NCBI GenBank assembly: GCA_028622995.1
Contig: JAJQJQ010000052.1
Span: 496,001-560,000, forward strand
DNA length: 64,000 nt
Reading direction: 5' to 3'
Source of the DNA: Panagrolaimus kolymaensis
Lineage: Eukaryota > Nematoda > Chromadorea > Rhabditida > Panagrolaimidae
This document shows positions 48,619 through 59,054 of this stretch, one piece after another; the first letter of the stretch is position 1, and every line of letters starts with the position of its first letter. The notes beneath the pieces were generated by a model. That model saw only the letters and a list, made by a program, of their open reading frames with translations. It did not search any database and had not been told where the DNA came from. The translations under genes were made by a program, and so were the position numbers.

Positions 48619-49868
48619 TTAACAAAATTGAATTCGATAATCAGGACTTTTCCGTCCATTTGAACCTCGACAAAAGAAAGTACTTTTAATGTCATCGTAG
48701 GCGTAACTGTAAGCCGTGCGACAAGCCTTTTTGAAAATCGCTGGATAATCCGTTTTCCAATGTTTCGATTGGCAAGTTTCTGGTTGATTATGAGCTCCAC
48801 GGCAACAATATTCATCAGAATTAAACTTATGACAAGCTGATGAAACGGAAACAACTCGGCCATCTTTGTAATTTTTTAATTCCTCCGGAGCTGTATTAAA
48901 TAAATCTTCCACGCATGCTCCTGCTGGCATGCAATCGTATTCACCTAGAAAAAAAATTTTTAATTTCATTTTTCTCTTTGTTTTCAAAAAATGCTATTTA
49001 TTAGTTTCAAATCTAAGAAAGTTTTTAGATACAAAAGCTGAGCCATTAAAAAAGTTTTATGCTATAAATTTTTGTTTTAAATTTTTTATTTTTGAAAAAA
49101 CTTGGGCGAATCAAAGATTAATAAAAAATTTAAATTACCTCCAATTTTATTATATGTTCCATCAATGGGTAAAACAATGATGGGTAAATTATATCCATCC
49201 ACTAAACTAACATCATAATAATCTTGATTTCCATGTCCATTAAGGGTAAATTCTGCAAGTGTGACGGGTGGAACTCCACCAGCACCTTCACATTGGATTT
49301 TGTTCTAAAAAAAATTGAAAGAATTACTTTTTTTTTCAGATTTTGAATGGGGAAAAAAGATTACTCGACAAAATCCACTATCACAATTCATATTTCCATT
49401 GCATCCTCGCCGAGCCCAAATTCTCCCTGCATTCCATCCATCGGGAACATAAATTTCTCGAGTTTGACCTTGAGGTAAATAAAATCCACCATTTTCAGCC
49501 ACCGGTGGAAGAATGCCTGGCCAAATATCAAATGGACATTTATTTTCAAGAATAAATTTTACTCCTGAACCTTGAGGTGCATTGCCTGAATTTGAACCTC
49601 CACCACCATCAATGATGCCAAGAGAAACTCCAGATTTATCAATTATAGGTTGAATGGAATTTTTAAACCAACATGTTCCACCTTCCCAATCATTCCATGC
49701 AAAAGCTTTACACCCATTTACGGAATTACAAAATCCACAACATTCATGAAGTTGGCCCTTTCGAGAACCAAAATCATTCCCTTCAATATCTTTATTTTGT
49801 TGAATTTCACAACCAAAACTAAAGTAAATTAAACCAAAAAACAAGAAAATCAAAAACAGCTTTAACAT
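48619..49868 (-). CDS. Secreted PAN/Apple-thaumatin fusion protein
   Basis: Exons 49365-49868, 49139-49304 and 48619-48944 give 331 residues. Signal peptide 1-19 (MLKLFLIFLFFGLIYFSFG), a PAN/Apple-like module at about 20-70 (HECCGFCNSVNGCKAFAWND, GGTCWFKN), a GGGGS linker, then a thaumatin fold at about 103-331. The thaumatin part shows NKCPFDIWPGI, GRIWARRGC, the DGYNLPI turn, EYCCRGAHNQPETC and TAYSYAYDDIKSTFFC, with most of the expected Cys. Thaumatin-like proteins of plants and invertebrates bind or damage fungal walls; a role against microbes is an inference. Divergent partner of the 50733 gene. PAN fused to thaumatin is not an arrangement I know. Confidence 0.88.
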
Positions 49869-50732
49869 TGGGGAATTTTTCTCTAAAATTTTTTAATTAT
49901 TATTTTTCTAAAGTTTCTGTTTAAAATTTTGGTTTACATAAAAAAAATTTTAAAAACTAAAACTACAGTAAAGTTTTTTATAGCCCGAAAAACTAGGTTT
50001 AAACTACGAAGGAAATTGCTTTTTATATTGGCTAAAATGATTTACAAAAAGAAAAAACGATCCATCAAAAATAACAAATGCTATTACGCGAACTCGATGC
50101 AATGAAAATGAATCAACACCAAATAATTAATGGAAAGCAAATTACACAAAATAAAAAATTTTGTCAAGTAATGTTCTTTTGAATCAAAACCAGAAACAAA
50201 AAATTGCAAGTAAATAATTTAAAAATTTTACAAAAAAAAAATGTTGGAAGGTTGTTATTTTTTGTTTTAAACTAAAATTTTGATAAACTGTTTCCATCCG
50301 TCAGCAAACAGAAAAGAAAAAAAGAGAGAACAAGTTTTGTTACAAATAAATCAAGAAAATTTGTCCATTTTTTTCGGTAACACTTATTCACCTATTATTA
50401 TTTTTTTCTTCTTTTTATCATTCTCAATCTTTTTTCTGACGTTCATTATTTAAACCATCGAACTTTTTTTATTTGACAAACAAAAACAAAAAACTCGTCA
50501 TCGCTCGCATATATTTTCGGGAAGCATTAAAATTAAAACCCTTTACATATTTTTTTAACGATGAATCATTTCTCGATTTAACAATTTAGGTGTTTGTTTG
50601 TTTTTTTATCATGTAATGTTAATAAACATTTGTTATTTGTCTTTTACCTTCTTTTTTTGGGGATATAAAAGCATAAAAATATTTAGGATCTTATCTTCTG
50701 AAGAAAGTTAAAGTAAAATTATTATAACGATA
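49869..50732. promoter_or_regulatory. Shared divergent upstream region of the two PAN genes
   Basis: 864 bp between the two start codons, transcribed away on both sides, so it probably holds both promoters and may co-regulate them. Towards the GH16 gene there is a TATA box (50664-50671). Towards the thaumatin gene only weak candidates exist (TATAAAAA on the minus strand at 50020-50027). No coding exon or repeat was seen. Confidence 0.45.
50664..50671 (+). promoter_or_regulatory. TATA box of the PAN-GH16 gene
   Basis: TATAAAAG in a GGGATATAAAAGC context, 62 bp upstream of the ATG at 50733, suitable for a short 5' UTR. Confidence 0.4.
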
Positions 50733-52248
50733 ATGTTAAAGTTAATACTTTTATTTTGTGTAATAATTTCCATGAGTTTTGGTGAGTTAATTAAAATCCT
50801 TCCATTTTTTCTTATTATTAATTTCATGGATTTTTTTAAGGTTGTGAAATTCAACAAAATAAAGATATTGAAGGGAATGATTTTGGTTCTCGAAAGGGCC
50901 AAATTCATGAATGTTGTGGATTTTGTAATTCCGCAAATGGATGTAAAGCTTTTGCATGGAATGATTGGGAAGGTGGAACATGTTGGTTTAAAAATTCCAT
51001 TCAACCTATAATTGATAAATCTGGAGTTTCTCTTGGCATCATTGATGATGGTGGTGGTGGTGGCTCAGGATCAAATGGATATAAGCTCAAAAACGCTTAT
51101 GAAGGAAATAACTTTTTTGATGGATTTAATTTTTGGACTGAAAACGATCCAACCCATGGAATTGTGGATTATGTAAATAAAGCCGCAGCAGAATTTTTAA
51201 ATTTAATTAAAGTTGAAAATGGAAAAGTTCGAATCTCCGCTGATTCTTCACATCCTGGTGAAGGCCGTGGACGAGCTTCCGTGAGACTTCATTCCAAAGA
51301 AATTTACAATGATGGATTATTTATTTTTGATTTGGATCATATGCCTACGGGACCTGGAACTTGGCCAGCTTATTGGTTTGTCACAGGGCCTTGGCCTGAA
51401 ATGGGTGAAATTGATGTTCTTGAAGGCGTGGATGGAATGAATGATAATAATATGGCCTTACATACTTCTGATGGATGTTTCATGCCTGAAGAATCAAATA
51501 ATTTATTTACGGGTCAATGGAATAAAGGACCAAATGGAAAAATTTCTAATAATTGTTTTATTAATACACCAGGTAAGAAACAATAAAAAAAGCAAATGAA
51601 TTAATTCTTCGAGTCCCGCAAAACAAAATTGATAGTTTTTGTTTTGATAATCGTAAAAAAAAGTTTTTTAGTATTTTTAAATAAATTTTTTACTTTAAAA
51701 AGTTTTATAACAATATTTTTCGCACTACTTTTTTAGGCCAACATCCAAATCAAGGCTGTTCCATCAAAACTGAAGATGGCTATTTTGGTCCTCAATTCAA
51801 TAACGCAGGAGGCGGAGTATTTGTATTGGAATGGGATCGAGAGAGATTCCTAAAAATTTGGATTTTTAAACGAAATGAAATTCCCGAAGATATTAAACAA
51901 GTTAGAAATTTTAATAACAAAAATTTTTTTTGAAGTAAATTAAAAATTTAGGGTAATCCAAATCCATTAAATTGGGAAAAACCTAAAAGTCATTTCGTTA
52001 TTGGTGGAAATTGTCCATCAAATCATTTCAGAAATCATAATATTATTATTAATTTAACTTTTTGTAAGTTTTATTTTTTTCCATGCGTTTTTAATTTTTG
52101 ACTAGAAAAAAAATTTTTAGGCGGTGATTGGGCTGGAGAAGTTTATCCTGGTGGTAAAGTAGCATGCGAAAACAAAGTTCGCTCTGATCCCGGAGCATAT
52201 AAAGATGCATATTGGCTTATAAATTATGTTAAAACTTTTTCACGTTAA
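50733..52248 (+). CDS. Secreted PAN/Apple-GH16 endo-beta-1,3(4)-glucanase
   Basis: Exons 50733-50781, 50841-51572, 51737-51900, 51952-52063 and 52121-52248 give 394 residues. Signal peptide 1-17, a PAN/Apple module nearly identical to that of the 49868 gene, a Gly/Ser linker (IIDDGGGGGSGSNG), then a complete GH16 domain (about 105-394). The catalytic motif is GEIDVLEGVD, with both Glu and the Asp intact. HMPTGPGTWPAYW, MALHTSDGC, GGGVFVLEW, IPEDI, CGDWAGEVYPGG and DAYWLINYVKTF are landmarks of fungal-type GH16 laminarinases as I know them. The enzyme should cut beta-1,3 or mixed-linkage glucans, for example of fungal walls. Presence in a nematode suggests ancient transfer, but four introns and nematode-like AT content show it is domesticated. 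Confidence 0.9.
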
Positions 52249-52610
52249 AATATAAAAATGCATCTCTGAATGATTTTAAAAATAAATTTGTTTCAATTGT
52301 AAAAATTAAAAAAAAATCAATAATAATGTAAACTATTTTATTTAATAAATTAATTTCCGAATAGAAAAAAATGTTTGCTATTAATATTTTAGTCAAATAA
52401 CAACAAATTGACCATTTGGTGTACATATTTTGTGATTGAATTGTAAATAACCTTAAAGAACTTTTCCCACAAATAAGTGTTTATCATTTTTATCCTTTCT
52501 TTATTACAAAAAAAAAATGGAGTGGAAAAACATTTTTTCAAATATATTTTTTTTTCATTAGTTGGAAAACTTACTCTTCTTCATTGTGCGCGCTATTTGC
52601 TCTTAAAATT

Positions 52611-53721
52611 ATGATGACTGATGAATTAAAATCAAGCTTTAATTCAACCAATTCGGTACTTCAAAAATTTTCAATTCCATTTCATTCAATTTCATACATT
52701 TGTAAAGACACAACTCCTTGCAACAAAATTTTATTAAAACTTTATTTTTCATGTAAATATTTTTGGCCCAAAATTAAAATGTTTCCTATTATGGGATTTA
52801 ATGTTGGCAATAAAAATGCAGTAGAAATAGCAACAAAAAGCATGGAAGAAAAAATATATCGTTACCTTCCGAAAAATTGTCTTCATTCACTCGATTTTAA
52901 ATTTTACATTTATGGATATTTGACTATTGATACAAAATTAAAACATGAAGAACGCTTACTTTCAAAACTTTTATCTTTGTGTTGGATGGAACAACTGCGA
53001 GTTGGTTTTATTAATGCTCAAATTCTAACTTTGAATGAATATAAATTAATTTCAAAAAATTTATTTAAAGTATTTCTTATAAATAGTAAAATTTTGCGAA
53101 AAACTGACGCAACTGAGCTCGTTCCATTAAACGAAATTATAATGATTGGGACTAAAATTGAAGCATTCGATTTGTAGGTTTTATTCATTTATTAATAAAT
53201 TTTACATTTGAGAATTACATCGAGAATAAAAAGTTCTGTTTAAAAATGCTTTGGGAAAATATTTTTTGAATTTTTTGTTTGTTTCAAAACCACGATCCTA
53301 AACGTTTACTTTTTATTTTTTTAGCGTCCCTCTTGAAGAAGACTATTCAATCTTATTTTCTGAAGCAGCATTACAAAAATTTTATACCATTTCAAAACCC
53401 ATAAAATTTCATAAATTTAATATATGCGGCGCTTTCCTTGATCCAATTTTATCTGCAAACTTTATTAAAGTAAGAACTGTATAGTTTTTATAAAAATTGT
53501 TTAAAAAGAAAGATTTTAAGGAAAACACTGCATGGCAATCATGTTTTAGAATAAGTTTAAATGGTGATTATCCAGAATGGATGAAAAATTTTGTTAAAAT
53601 TATTCAAAGCGAACTCACAAATTTGAGAGATTATTCATGCGAATTTAATACAAATAATCGAAATTTTTTTGAAGTCGATATTACAAGAGATATCGAAATG
53701 ACTCTCATAAAAATTTTGTAA
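52611..53721 (+). CDS. F-box-like, lineage-expanded nematode protein
   Basis: Exons 52611-53173, 53325-53469 and 53521-53721 give 302 residues. The N-terminal part (KFSIPFHSISYICKDTTPCN, LKLYFSCKYFWPK) resembles the divergent F-box-like head of a large protein family I associate with panagrolaimid nematodes. The rest lacks motifs but has regular hydrophobic spacing, as in leucine-rich or FTH-type C-terminal regions. If an F-box, it would recruit substrates to an SCF ubiquitin ligase; that is an inference. The ATG at 52611 is chosen because the upstream in-frame codon is only TTG. Confidence 0.6.
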
Positions 53722-53746
53722 CAATTTTAAATTTTTATGCGTATGC

Positions 53747-53922
53747 ATATAAGACGCCGATATTTAAAAAAATTTTGTGCAGCACAAAATTCCTCACTTT
53801 TTTGAAAAAGTGTCTCTTTTGCCATTTTTTTCAATTGATTTTTTTGGCAAAAGAGACACTTTTTCAAAAAAGTGAGTAATTTTGTGCTGCACAAAATTTT
53901 TTTAAATATCGGCGTCTTATAT
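53747..53922. mobile_element. TA-type palindromic MITE
   Basis: 176-bp hairpin with arms of about 80 bp: ATAAGACGCCGATAT at both ends in inverse orientation, and GTGTCTCTTTTGCCA/TGGCAAAAGAGACAC near the loop. The arms are almost identical. AT-rich flanks hide any target duplication. It directly follows the F-box-like gene. Its ends differ from the TTAAAGGA hairpins. Confidence 0.7.
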
Positions 53923-54038
53923 ACATTGTCTGTATTTTTTGTTAAGATAAAATAATAGCAAAAGCTGAAAGATTTTATAATTGTTTAGTTGACACATTAT
54001 TGAAAGCAAGCAAGCAGACTTATTTCAAATTACCTTTT

Positions 54039-54238
54039 TTAAAGGAACATAGCTATTTGATGTCTTTTTTCAAATTTCATTTTCCCGCAATTACCCGCAA
54101 GCGTAAAGATGAAGCGAGCTTTTTTCCGTGCAAGTTTACTGTATTACACGGAAAAAAGCTCGCTTCATCTTTAAGGTTGCGGGTAATTGCGGGAAAATGA
54201 AATTTGAAAAAAGGCATCAAATAGCTATGTTCCTTTAA
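54039..54238. mobile_element. TTAA-flanked palindromic MITE 2
   Basis: Hairpin TTAAAGGAACATAGC...GCTATGTTCCTTTAA with arms of about 92 bp and a loop around 54137-54149. It shares only the outer TTAAAGGA with the elements at 33354 and 55435; the arm sequence (CCCGCAATTACCCGC) is its own. Confidence 0.75.
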
Positions 54239-54420
54239 GTTAGAAGCTTTAAAAAATGGAACTTATCTATGCTCATATTTCGCTTCGTTTTTTTTGTTGT
54301 ATAATTTGTAAAGGAAAATAGAGAAAAAAAAATTTAGAAAAAATAAATATCGTTTGAAATGCTGATAAAATTTTAATTTTAAATCAAGTTGGAAATATAA
54401 ATCAAAGGGAAAAAAAGTTT

Positions 54421-55412
54421 TCCTTCCTAGTAATTTTTCCTTCCTAGTAATTTTCATTGTGCGTCATTTCGTTCGTTCGAGCTCGGAAATGATTCATGGG
54501 AAAAGTGAAAAATAAATGAAAAAATTTGCATTAAAAAATGAATGAATGCGCAATGAAAGAAAACGCGTTTGCATTTCATAAAAATGAAGCGGTGATGAGC
54601 GGTCGTTCGTTTTGAGTGTTATCCAAAGATGCCATAGGATCCAAATACGTAGAAGGATCCCATTATACCCAAAGGATCGAAATCTATAGAATGTAAAGAA
54701 ATCGTTCATGGTTAATGCTATTATAGGGAGAATGTTAAGGAAACTTTTTGAGCAACCTTTTGGACATTTAGAAAGCAAAGTAAAACGCAATGAAACATTG
54801 ATGAGTAGCGGCTGATTCTGAGTTATCAAAGGATGCTAAAAGTTCTAAAGATGCCAACTGATTGCATAAAATTACTTTCATGCCCGGCCGAAGGCCGGCG
54901 GGTGATAAATGAACATTAAACTTTATTTTATGAGAAAAAATGAGTGGATGTTGTCCATAAGAAACATTAACTTATTTTGGGTTCTTTATAAAGATTAGGT
55001 GGATTTAAATTGCAGGAATGTTGGAAATATAGGGCCATAATGGAAGCACTTTGTGCCGTGGAAATTTTAGGACGAATTTTCCATTTCTTAAATAGTTAAA
55101 AGCAGTGGTGATCTTATTGGAATTTTTTTATTGCTCTGGTAAAGAAATTGATGTCATTGCGAAGACCTTAAGTGTATGATATGAGGATTTTAAACCCCAA
55201 AATCATTTACAATTGATTAGTATGCTATGGGAATTGTTAGGACAATTTAGAACAAGTTTAGAGGGCATTAAAGAAGTAAATTAGCCTTGGATGTTGCGGA
55301 AATGATAATCTTATCTTCCAGAGTAAGGAATCAAATAATTAATGTCAAAATTTTTGTAATAATTTGCGTAAAACAAGGTTCATAGCGGGCCGGAGGCCCG
55401 CGTAGCGCCTAG
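54421..55412 (+). mobile_element. Non-autonomous Helitron, copy 2
   Basis: Same body as 1745-2610, nearly identical over about 54740-55120. Ends with the hairpin GCGGGCC-GGA-GGCCCGC, then GTAGCGC-CTAG and a flanking T. The 5' end is doubled: TCCTTCCTAGTAATTTT occurs at 54421 and again at 54438, and the preceding base is T, not the expected A. Extra 5' sequence makes it longer than copy 1. No coding capacity. Confidence 0.75.
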
Positions 55413-55434
55413 TCATAGATTAAAAAAAATTGAA

Positions 55435-55671
55435 TTAAAGGACGACTATACTTTCTGTATCTTTCAAATTGTTTCAAACGACGCGCGCGTCTGTCCCCAA
55501 GTGGTAAAGTGCTTTGAACATCGAAAAACCGTAATGCTACAGTAATATCTCACTTCCAAATTACTGTAGCATTACGGTTTTTCGATGTTCAAAGCACTTT
55601 ACCACTTGGGGACAGACGCGCGCGTCGTTTGAAACAATTTGAAAAATACAGAAAGTATAGTCGTCCTTTAA
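55435..55671. mobile_element. TTAA-flanked palindromic MITE 3
   Basis: 237-bp hairpin TTAAAGGACGACTATAC...GTATAGTCGTCCTTTAA with arms of about 108 bp that are nearly identical, centred near 55552, with TACTGTAGCATTACGG in the arms as in some C. elegans palindromes. Starts 22 bp after the Helitron end. Confidence 0.78.
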
Positions 55672-55761
55672 CTTTATAAAGCAGAAAAATGCATCATTTT
55701 TTCATCTCCGAATGTTGTTGTTATCTTACAACAATTCATCGATCTATCAATTAATTGTTTT

Positions 55762-55938
55762 CGTGCTAAACGAAGCAATGGTGATGATGTCTTATTGTTC
55801 TGGATTCTTTTTATTCTTTTTATTTTAATCATTTGTGGAGGAAGTGGCTGTGGTGCAGTTTATTACCGACGTCGTCATTATGTTGTTTATGCATAATTTT
55901 TTTATGATTTTGTAAATGTGATTAATAAAGTTTGAAAT
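55762..55938 (+). pseudogene. Duplicated 3' end of nested family gene D
   Basis: Copy of 44483-44659 from the RAKR site through the membrane helix, tail, stop (55894-55896) and part of the 3' UTR. The frame is open ([27 protein letters not shown]), but there is no start, signal peptide or ectodomain. Differences include GGCGGG to GGSGCGA. Not expected to be expressed as a membrane protein. Confidence 0.8.
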
Positions 55939-55939
55939 G

Positions 55940-56066
55940 ATACTGTTTCGTATAAGATTAATAAATGTAAAATTTTGTTGTTAAACTGTAGTGTTTTTGA
56001 AAGCAGATTGTTAAATTTTGCCACTTTTATTTTCAAACATACTTATGTAAGCTTTCTTATGGCTTT
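55940..56066 (+). repeat. Duplicated 3' UTR segment of nested family gene F
   Basis: Matches 46316-46448 with small indels (AAGATTAATAAATG, GTTAAACTGTAGTG, GAAAGCAGATTG). Joined directly to the gene D fragment at a shared ATAC/TATAC, so the two pieces were assembled side by side here. Confidence 0.75.
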
Positions 56067-56069
56067 TAA

Positions 56070-56263
56070 TTTTGCTTGTGAAACTCAATAAAATAAAGAT
56101 ATTGAAGAGAATGATTTTGGTTCTCGAAAAGGCCAACTTCATGAATGTTGTGGGTTTTGTAATTCCGCAAATGGATGTAAAGCTTTTGCATGGAATGATT
56201 GGGAAGGTGGAACATGTTGGTTTAAAAATTCCATTGAACCAATAATAGATAAATCTGGTTTTA
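56070..56263 (+). pseudogene. Third copy of the PAN module (fragment)
   Basis: Matches the PAN module of the 49868 and 50733 genes from just before the mature N-terminus to the linker (FGSRKGQLHECCGFCNSANG), but CAACAA has become CAATAA, an early stop, and there is no start. It has no intron at the signal-peptide boundary, like the thaumatin gene and unlike the GH16 gene. Single-base features match one parent in places and the other elsewhere. Confidence 0.8.
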
Positions 56264-56553
56264 CTCTTACATTTACAAATTTGATAATAATAATAATAAT
56301 TGTCTGAAATTGAAAGCTTTTAGTTGCAATTGTAAAGAAATGCTATTTTCCGTTTGCAAGAAAAGCATCTCCACTTTTTTAAAGGATATCGCCAAATTTT
56401 GCTCTCTCTTACAACGATACTGTATTCGCGCTTTTTTTTCATTCTTTGAAGGTTTCAAAAACAGAAACATTTTCAGTTCAAACATTTTTATTGAAAATCT
56501 CTGTATTACACAATTATTTTCATCAAGCTTATTGAATATCATCATCATCTACT

Positions 56554-57726
56554 ATGGAACCTCAAACGGCATCAAGTCCTGTTGGATCGGAAACTCTTTT
56601 ACCTTCTATGGAATCTGAACATCAAGTAGCTCCTATGGAATCATCATTAGCTCCTACCGAATCTGACAAGCTACTACCTTCAATGGATTCTGAAACATCT
56701 TTAGCTCCTATGGAAACTGAAAAGGAATGGACTTGGAAAAAACGTATTGAAACTCTTTTTCTCTCCGATGAATTAACTGATGTTACTTTTGTCGTCGAAG
56801 GAGAAGTAAGTTTATTTTTCATTTTATTTCCTCGCTTAAACATACTGTAATTTTAGAAAATCGAAGCTCATATTCTCGTTGTGGCAATTCGTTCACCAAT
56901 TTTGAAGAAAATTATCCATGAAACCTCTGACGACGAAGTAATCGAAGTCATTCAAAATGTCAACGTTGATGATTTTAAGACTTTCTTGAAGTATCTTTAT
57001 ACGGACGAATGCTCATTTACTCGACAAAACATTCCAGCCTTGCTTACTTGTGGTTAGTTTTTTCTTTTGAATATTTACTTTTTGAAGGAAAAGCCTTTGT
57101 TAAACTTGTTTTAACGATGCTAATCATAAAATTTGTAATACTCAACTAATTCTTTCTTTTTAGGCGATCAATACGAAGTTCCGTCATTAATTCAAGCATG
57201 TAAGAAATTTGTCGAAAGTCAACTTGGAACAGCTCATGGTCTTTATTATGTCCGAATGATCACCAGAAATCCCTTGCTCTATTCGTTTATCAAGAAAGTT
57301 TCGGAAGTTTATCCTGATAATCTCAACAAAATGAACTTTGTTTCTGTAAAAAAGGATGGTAGCGTGGTTGTAGCTCCCGTTGATTTTGTTCATCGTGTTG
57401 TTAGAGATTTTGATCGCTCAGTTGAAAATGAAGATGAACTTTTTGGAAAGGTTAGTTTTTGTGTTTGTATGCCTGCTTTTCGTATTACTTTTTCATTCAA
57501 TTTTTAGATTTACGAATGGGCGAAGGCTGAATGTATCCAACGAAAAACTGACGATGATGCATTTCATATTCGACAAGTATTGGCTGATATTATTCCATAC
57601 ATCCGCTTTTCAAATTTGAAACCTAAGACTTTGGCTGAAATTGTTCGATCTAACAGACTTATCTCCGATGATCAAATTTACGAATGCTTGTGTATCAAAG
57701 CTTCTAACAATGATGGTTTTCAATGA
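56554..57726 (+). CDS. BTB/POZ domain protein
   Basis: Exons 56554-56805, 56857-57052, 57164-57450 and 57508-57726 give 317 residues. An N-terminal disordered stretch repeats APMES/LLPSM-type units. The BTB domain (about 60-170) shows LTDVTFVVEGEKIEAHILVV, FKTFLKYLYTDECSF and NIPALLTCGDQYEVPSLIQA, followed by a BACK-like helical region (YYVRMITRNPLLYSFIKKV, FGKIYEWAKAEC, IIPYIRFSNLKPKTLAEIVR). Such proteins often act as adaptors of cullin-3 ubiquitin ligases; no Kelch or MATH domain follows. AATAAA at about 57871. Confidence 0.85.
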
Positions 57727-59054
57727 ACTTCTCACTTTGTCAATCTCCGATGTTTTGCATTTTGTACATTTTTTTGTTTGTTTGACTTTCTTTGTTAAGA
57801 CTTTTTTGTATGTTCCCTTTTTCCCCTATGACTTTTTGTTTTGGCCTTTATAAGACTTTGTATGACTTTAAAAATAAATGCTCGCCAAACAGACTCATTA
57901 ATAAACAACATTGTTATAATTTTGTTAACATTTTTCTTCTTTTATTGCTCAACTATTGTGAAGTGAAATGACTCATGCTTGCATATTTCATTCGGCGAAA
58001 GTTTTAAACATGAAAAAATCTCCACAATTCAATGGACTGGCTATTATGTATTGAGCGTCGTTAGAGAGATGAGAGCATTGACTATTTGGTGTTGTCTTTT
58101 TTTATGCATTCCCGACTCTTGCTTTTATGGAAAAGTAAAATTGATAAGAATAAAAATTGCTATCACTTGTCTTTATTTGAACATTGATGAATCAATATTT
58201 TTGTGGCTGTCCGTCAGTCATATGAAGCTTTTCATTTCATACTTTTCTTGAAAAATTTATTAAATTTTACATGTCCAAAAAAGTATTTATTTTTGACAAA
58301 ATGTTTTTTTATCAGCTACCTAAAATTCATTTTTCTTAGGACAAGTCATACTTACTTTTTTTTAAAGATGGTGGTGATGCTTTCGATACGTTTGATTTTG
58401 TTTTTAAATGCTTGTATACAATTTTATGGTTTGATCGTTGTTGCTAAAAGAAAGCGCGAAATTTCCAAAAGTGAAGTTTATACAAAGACTAGCAGCCACT
58501 TTTTTTTTAATCAGCTAAATGCAAAATTTTGAAACTTTTCGATCGATAATTTTTTTATTCCACCAAAAAATTGATTTTTGTTTGTTCGGCTCCTCTTGCA
58601 TCAATCATTGCAAGTGGAGCAAAAGTGATTAATACCATATTTGTTTTTTGTGATGATGATACTAACCTATTTGGAACTTATTCTTCACCAAAAATATTTC
58701 TTAATTTTTTTAATATAAATTTGATAAGACGAAGTTGTGAAATTCTTATTCTCATGATTTGTCATTCTGTAAACAATGGTTGCTGCTTGGTCCGTGTTTT
58801 CGCGAAGTTTTTTTTATTGCTCCTCACAGCTGTTCCTTTTTTCTTTCTTTTTTTAGTCATCTAAAATTGAATTTTCCAAAATACTTTATTTCTTTGATTC
58901 GGTTTGCATCCATCCGTTGCTAATTTTTATGCCACTCCTTAAAGTTACCTTTTCCATAATCCTGAAAAACTTTTTAATATGCGTGTCCATTGTTTTAAAA
59001 ATTAAGATTTTGCTTTAATTTTTTTTCCTTATTTTTCAGGGGTATTTTTATAGA
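57727..59054. other. Intergenic
   Basis: 1.3 kb between the BTB and GTPase genes. Several open frames of 70-110 codons occur but use TTG-type starts, are Phe/Leu/Cys-rich and lack any domain pattern; I do not call them. TTTTTCAG at 59032-59039, 15 bp before the GTPase ATG, could be a trans-splice or 5' UTR acceptor. Confidence 0.45.

Noticed and set aside
54494..54829. 111-codon minus-strand open frame
   Set aside because: Lies in the non-coding Helitron body. The matching part of copy 1 does not keep the whole frame open, and there is no Rep/helicase motif.
57979..58864. Several 90-110 codon frames
   Set aside because: Non-ATG starts or no start context, hydrophobic low-complexity composition, mutually overlapping frames.
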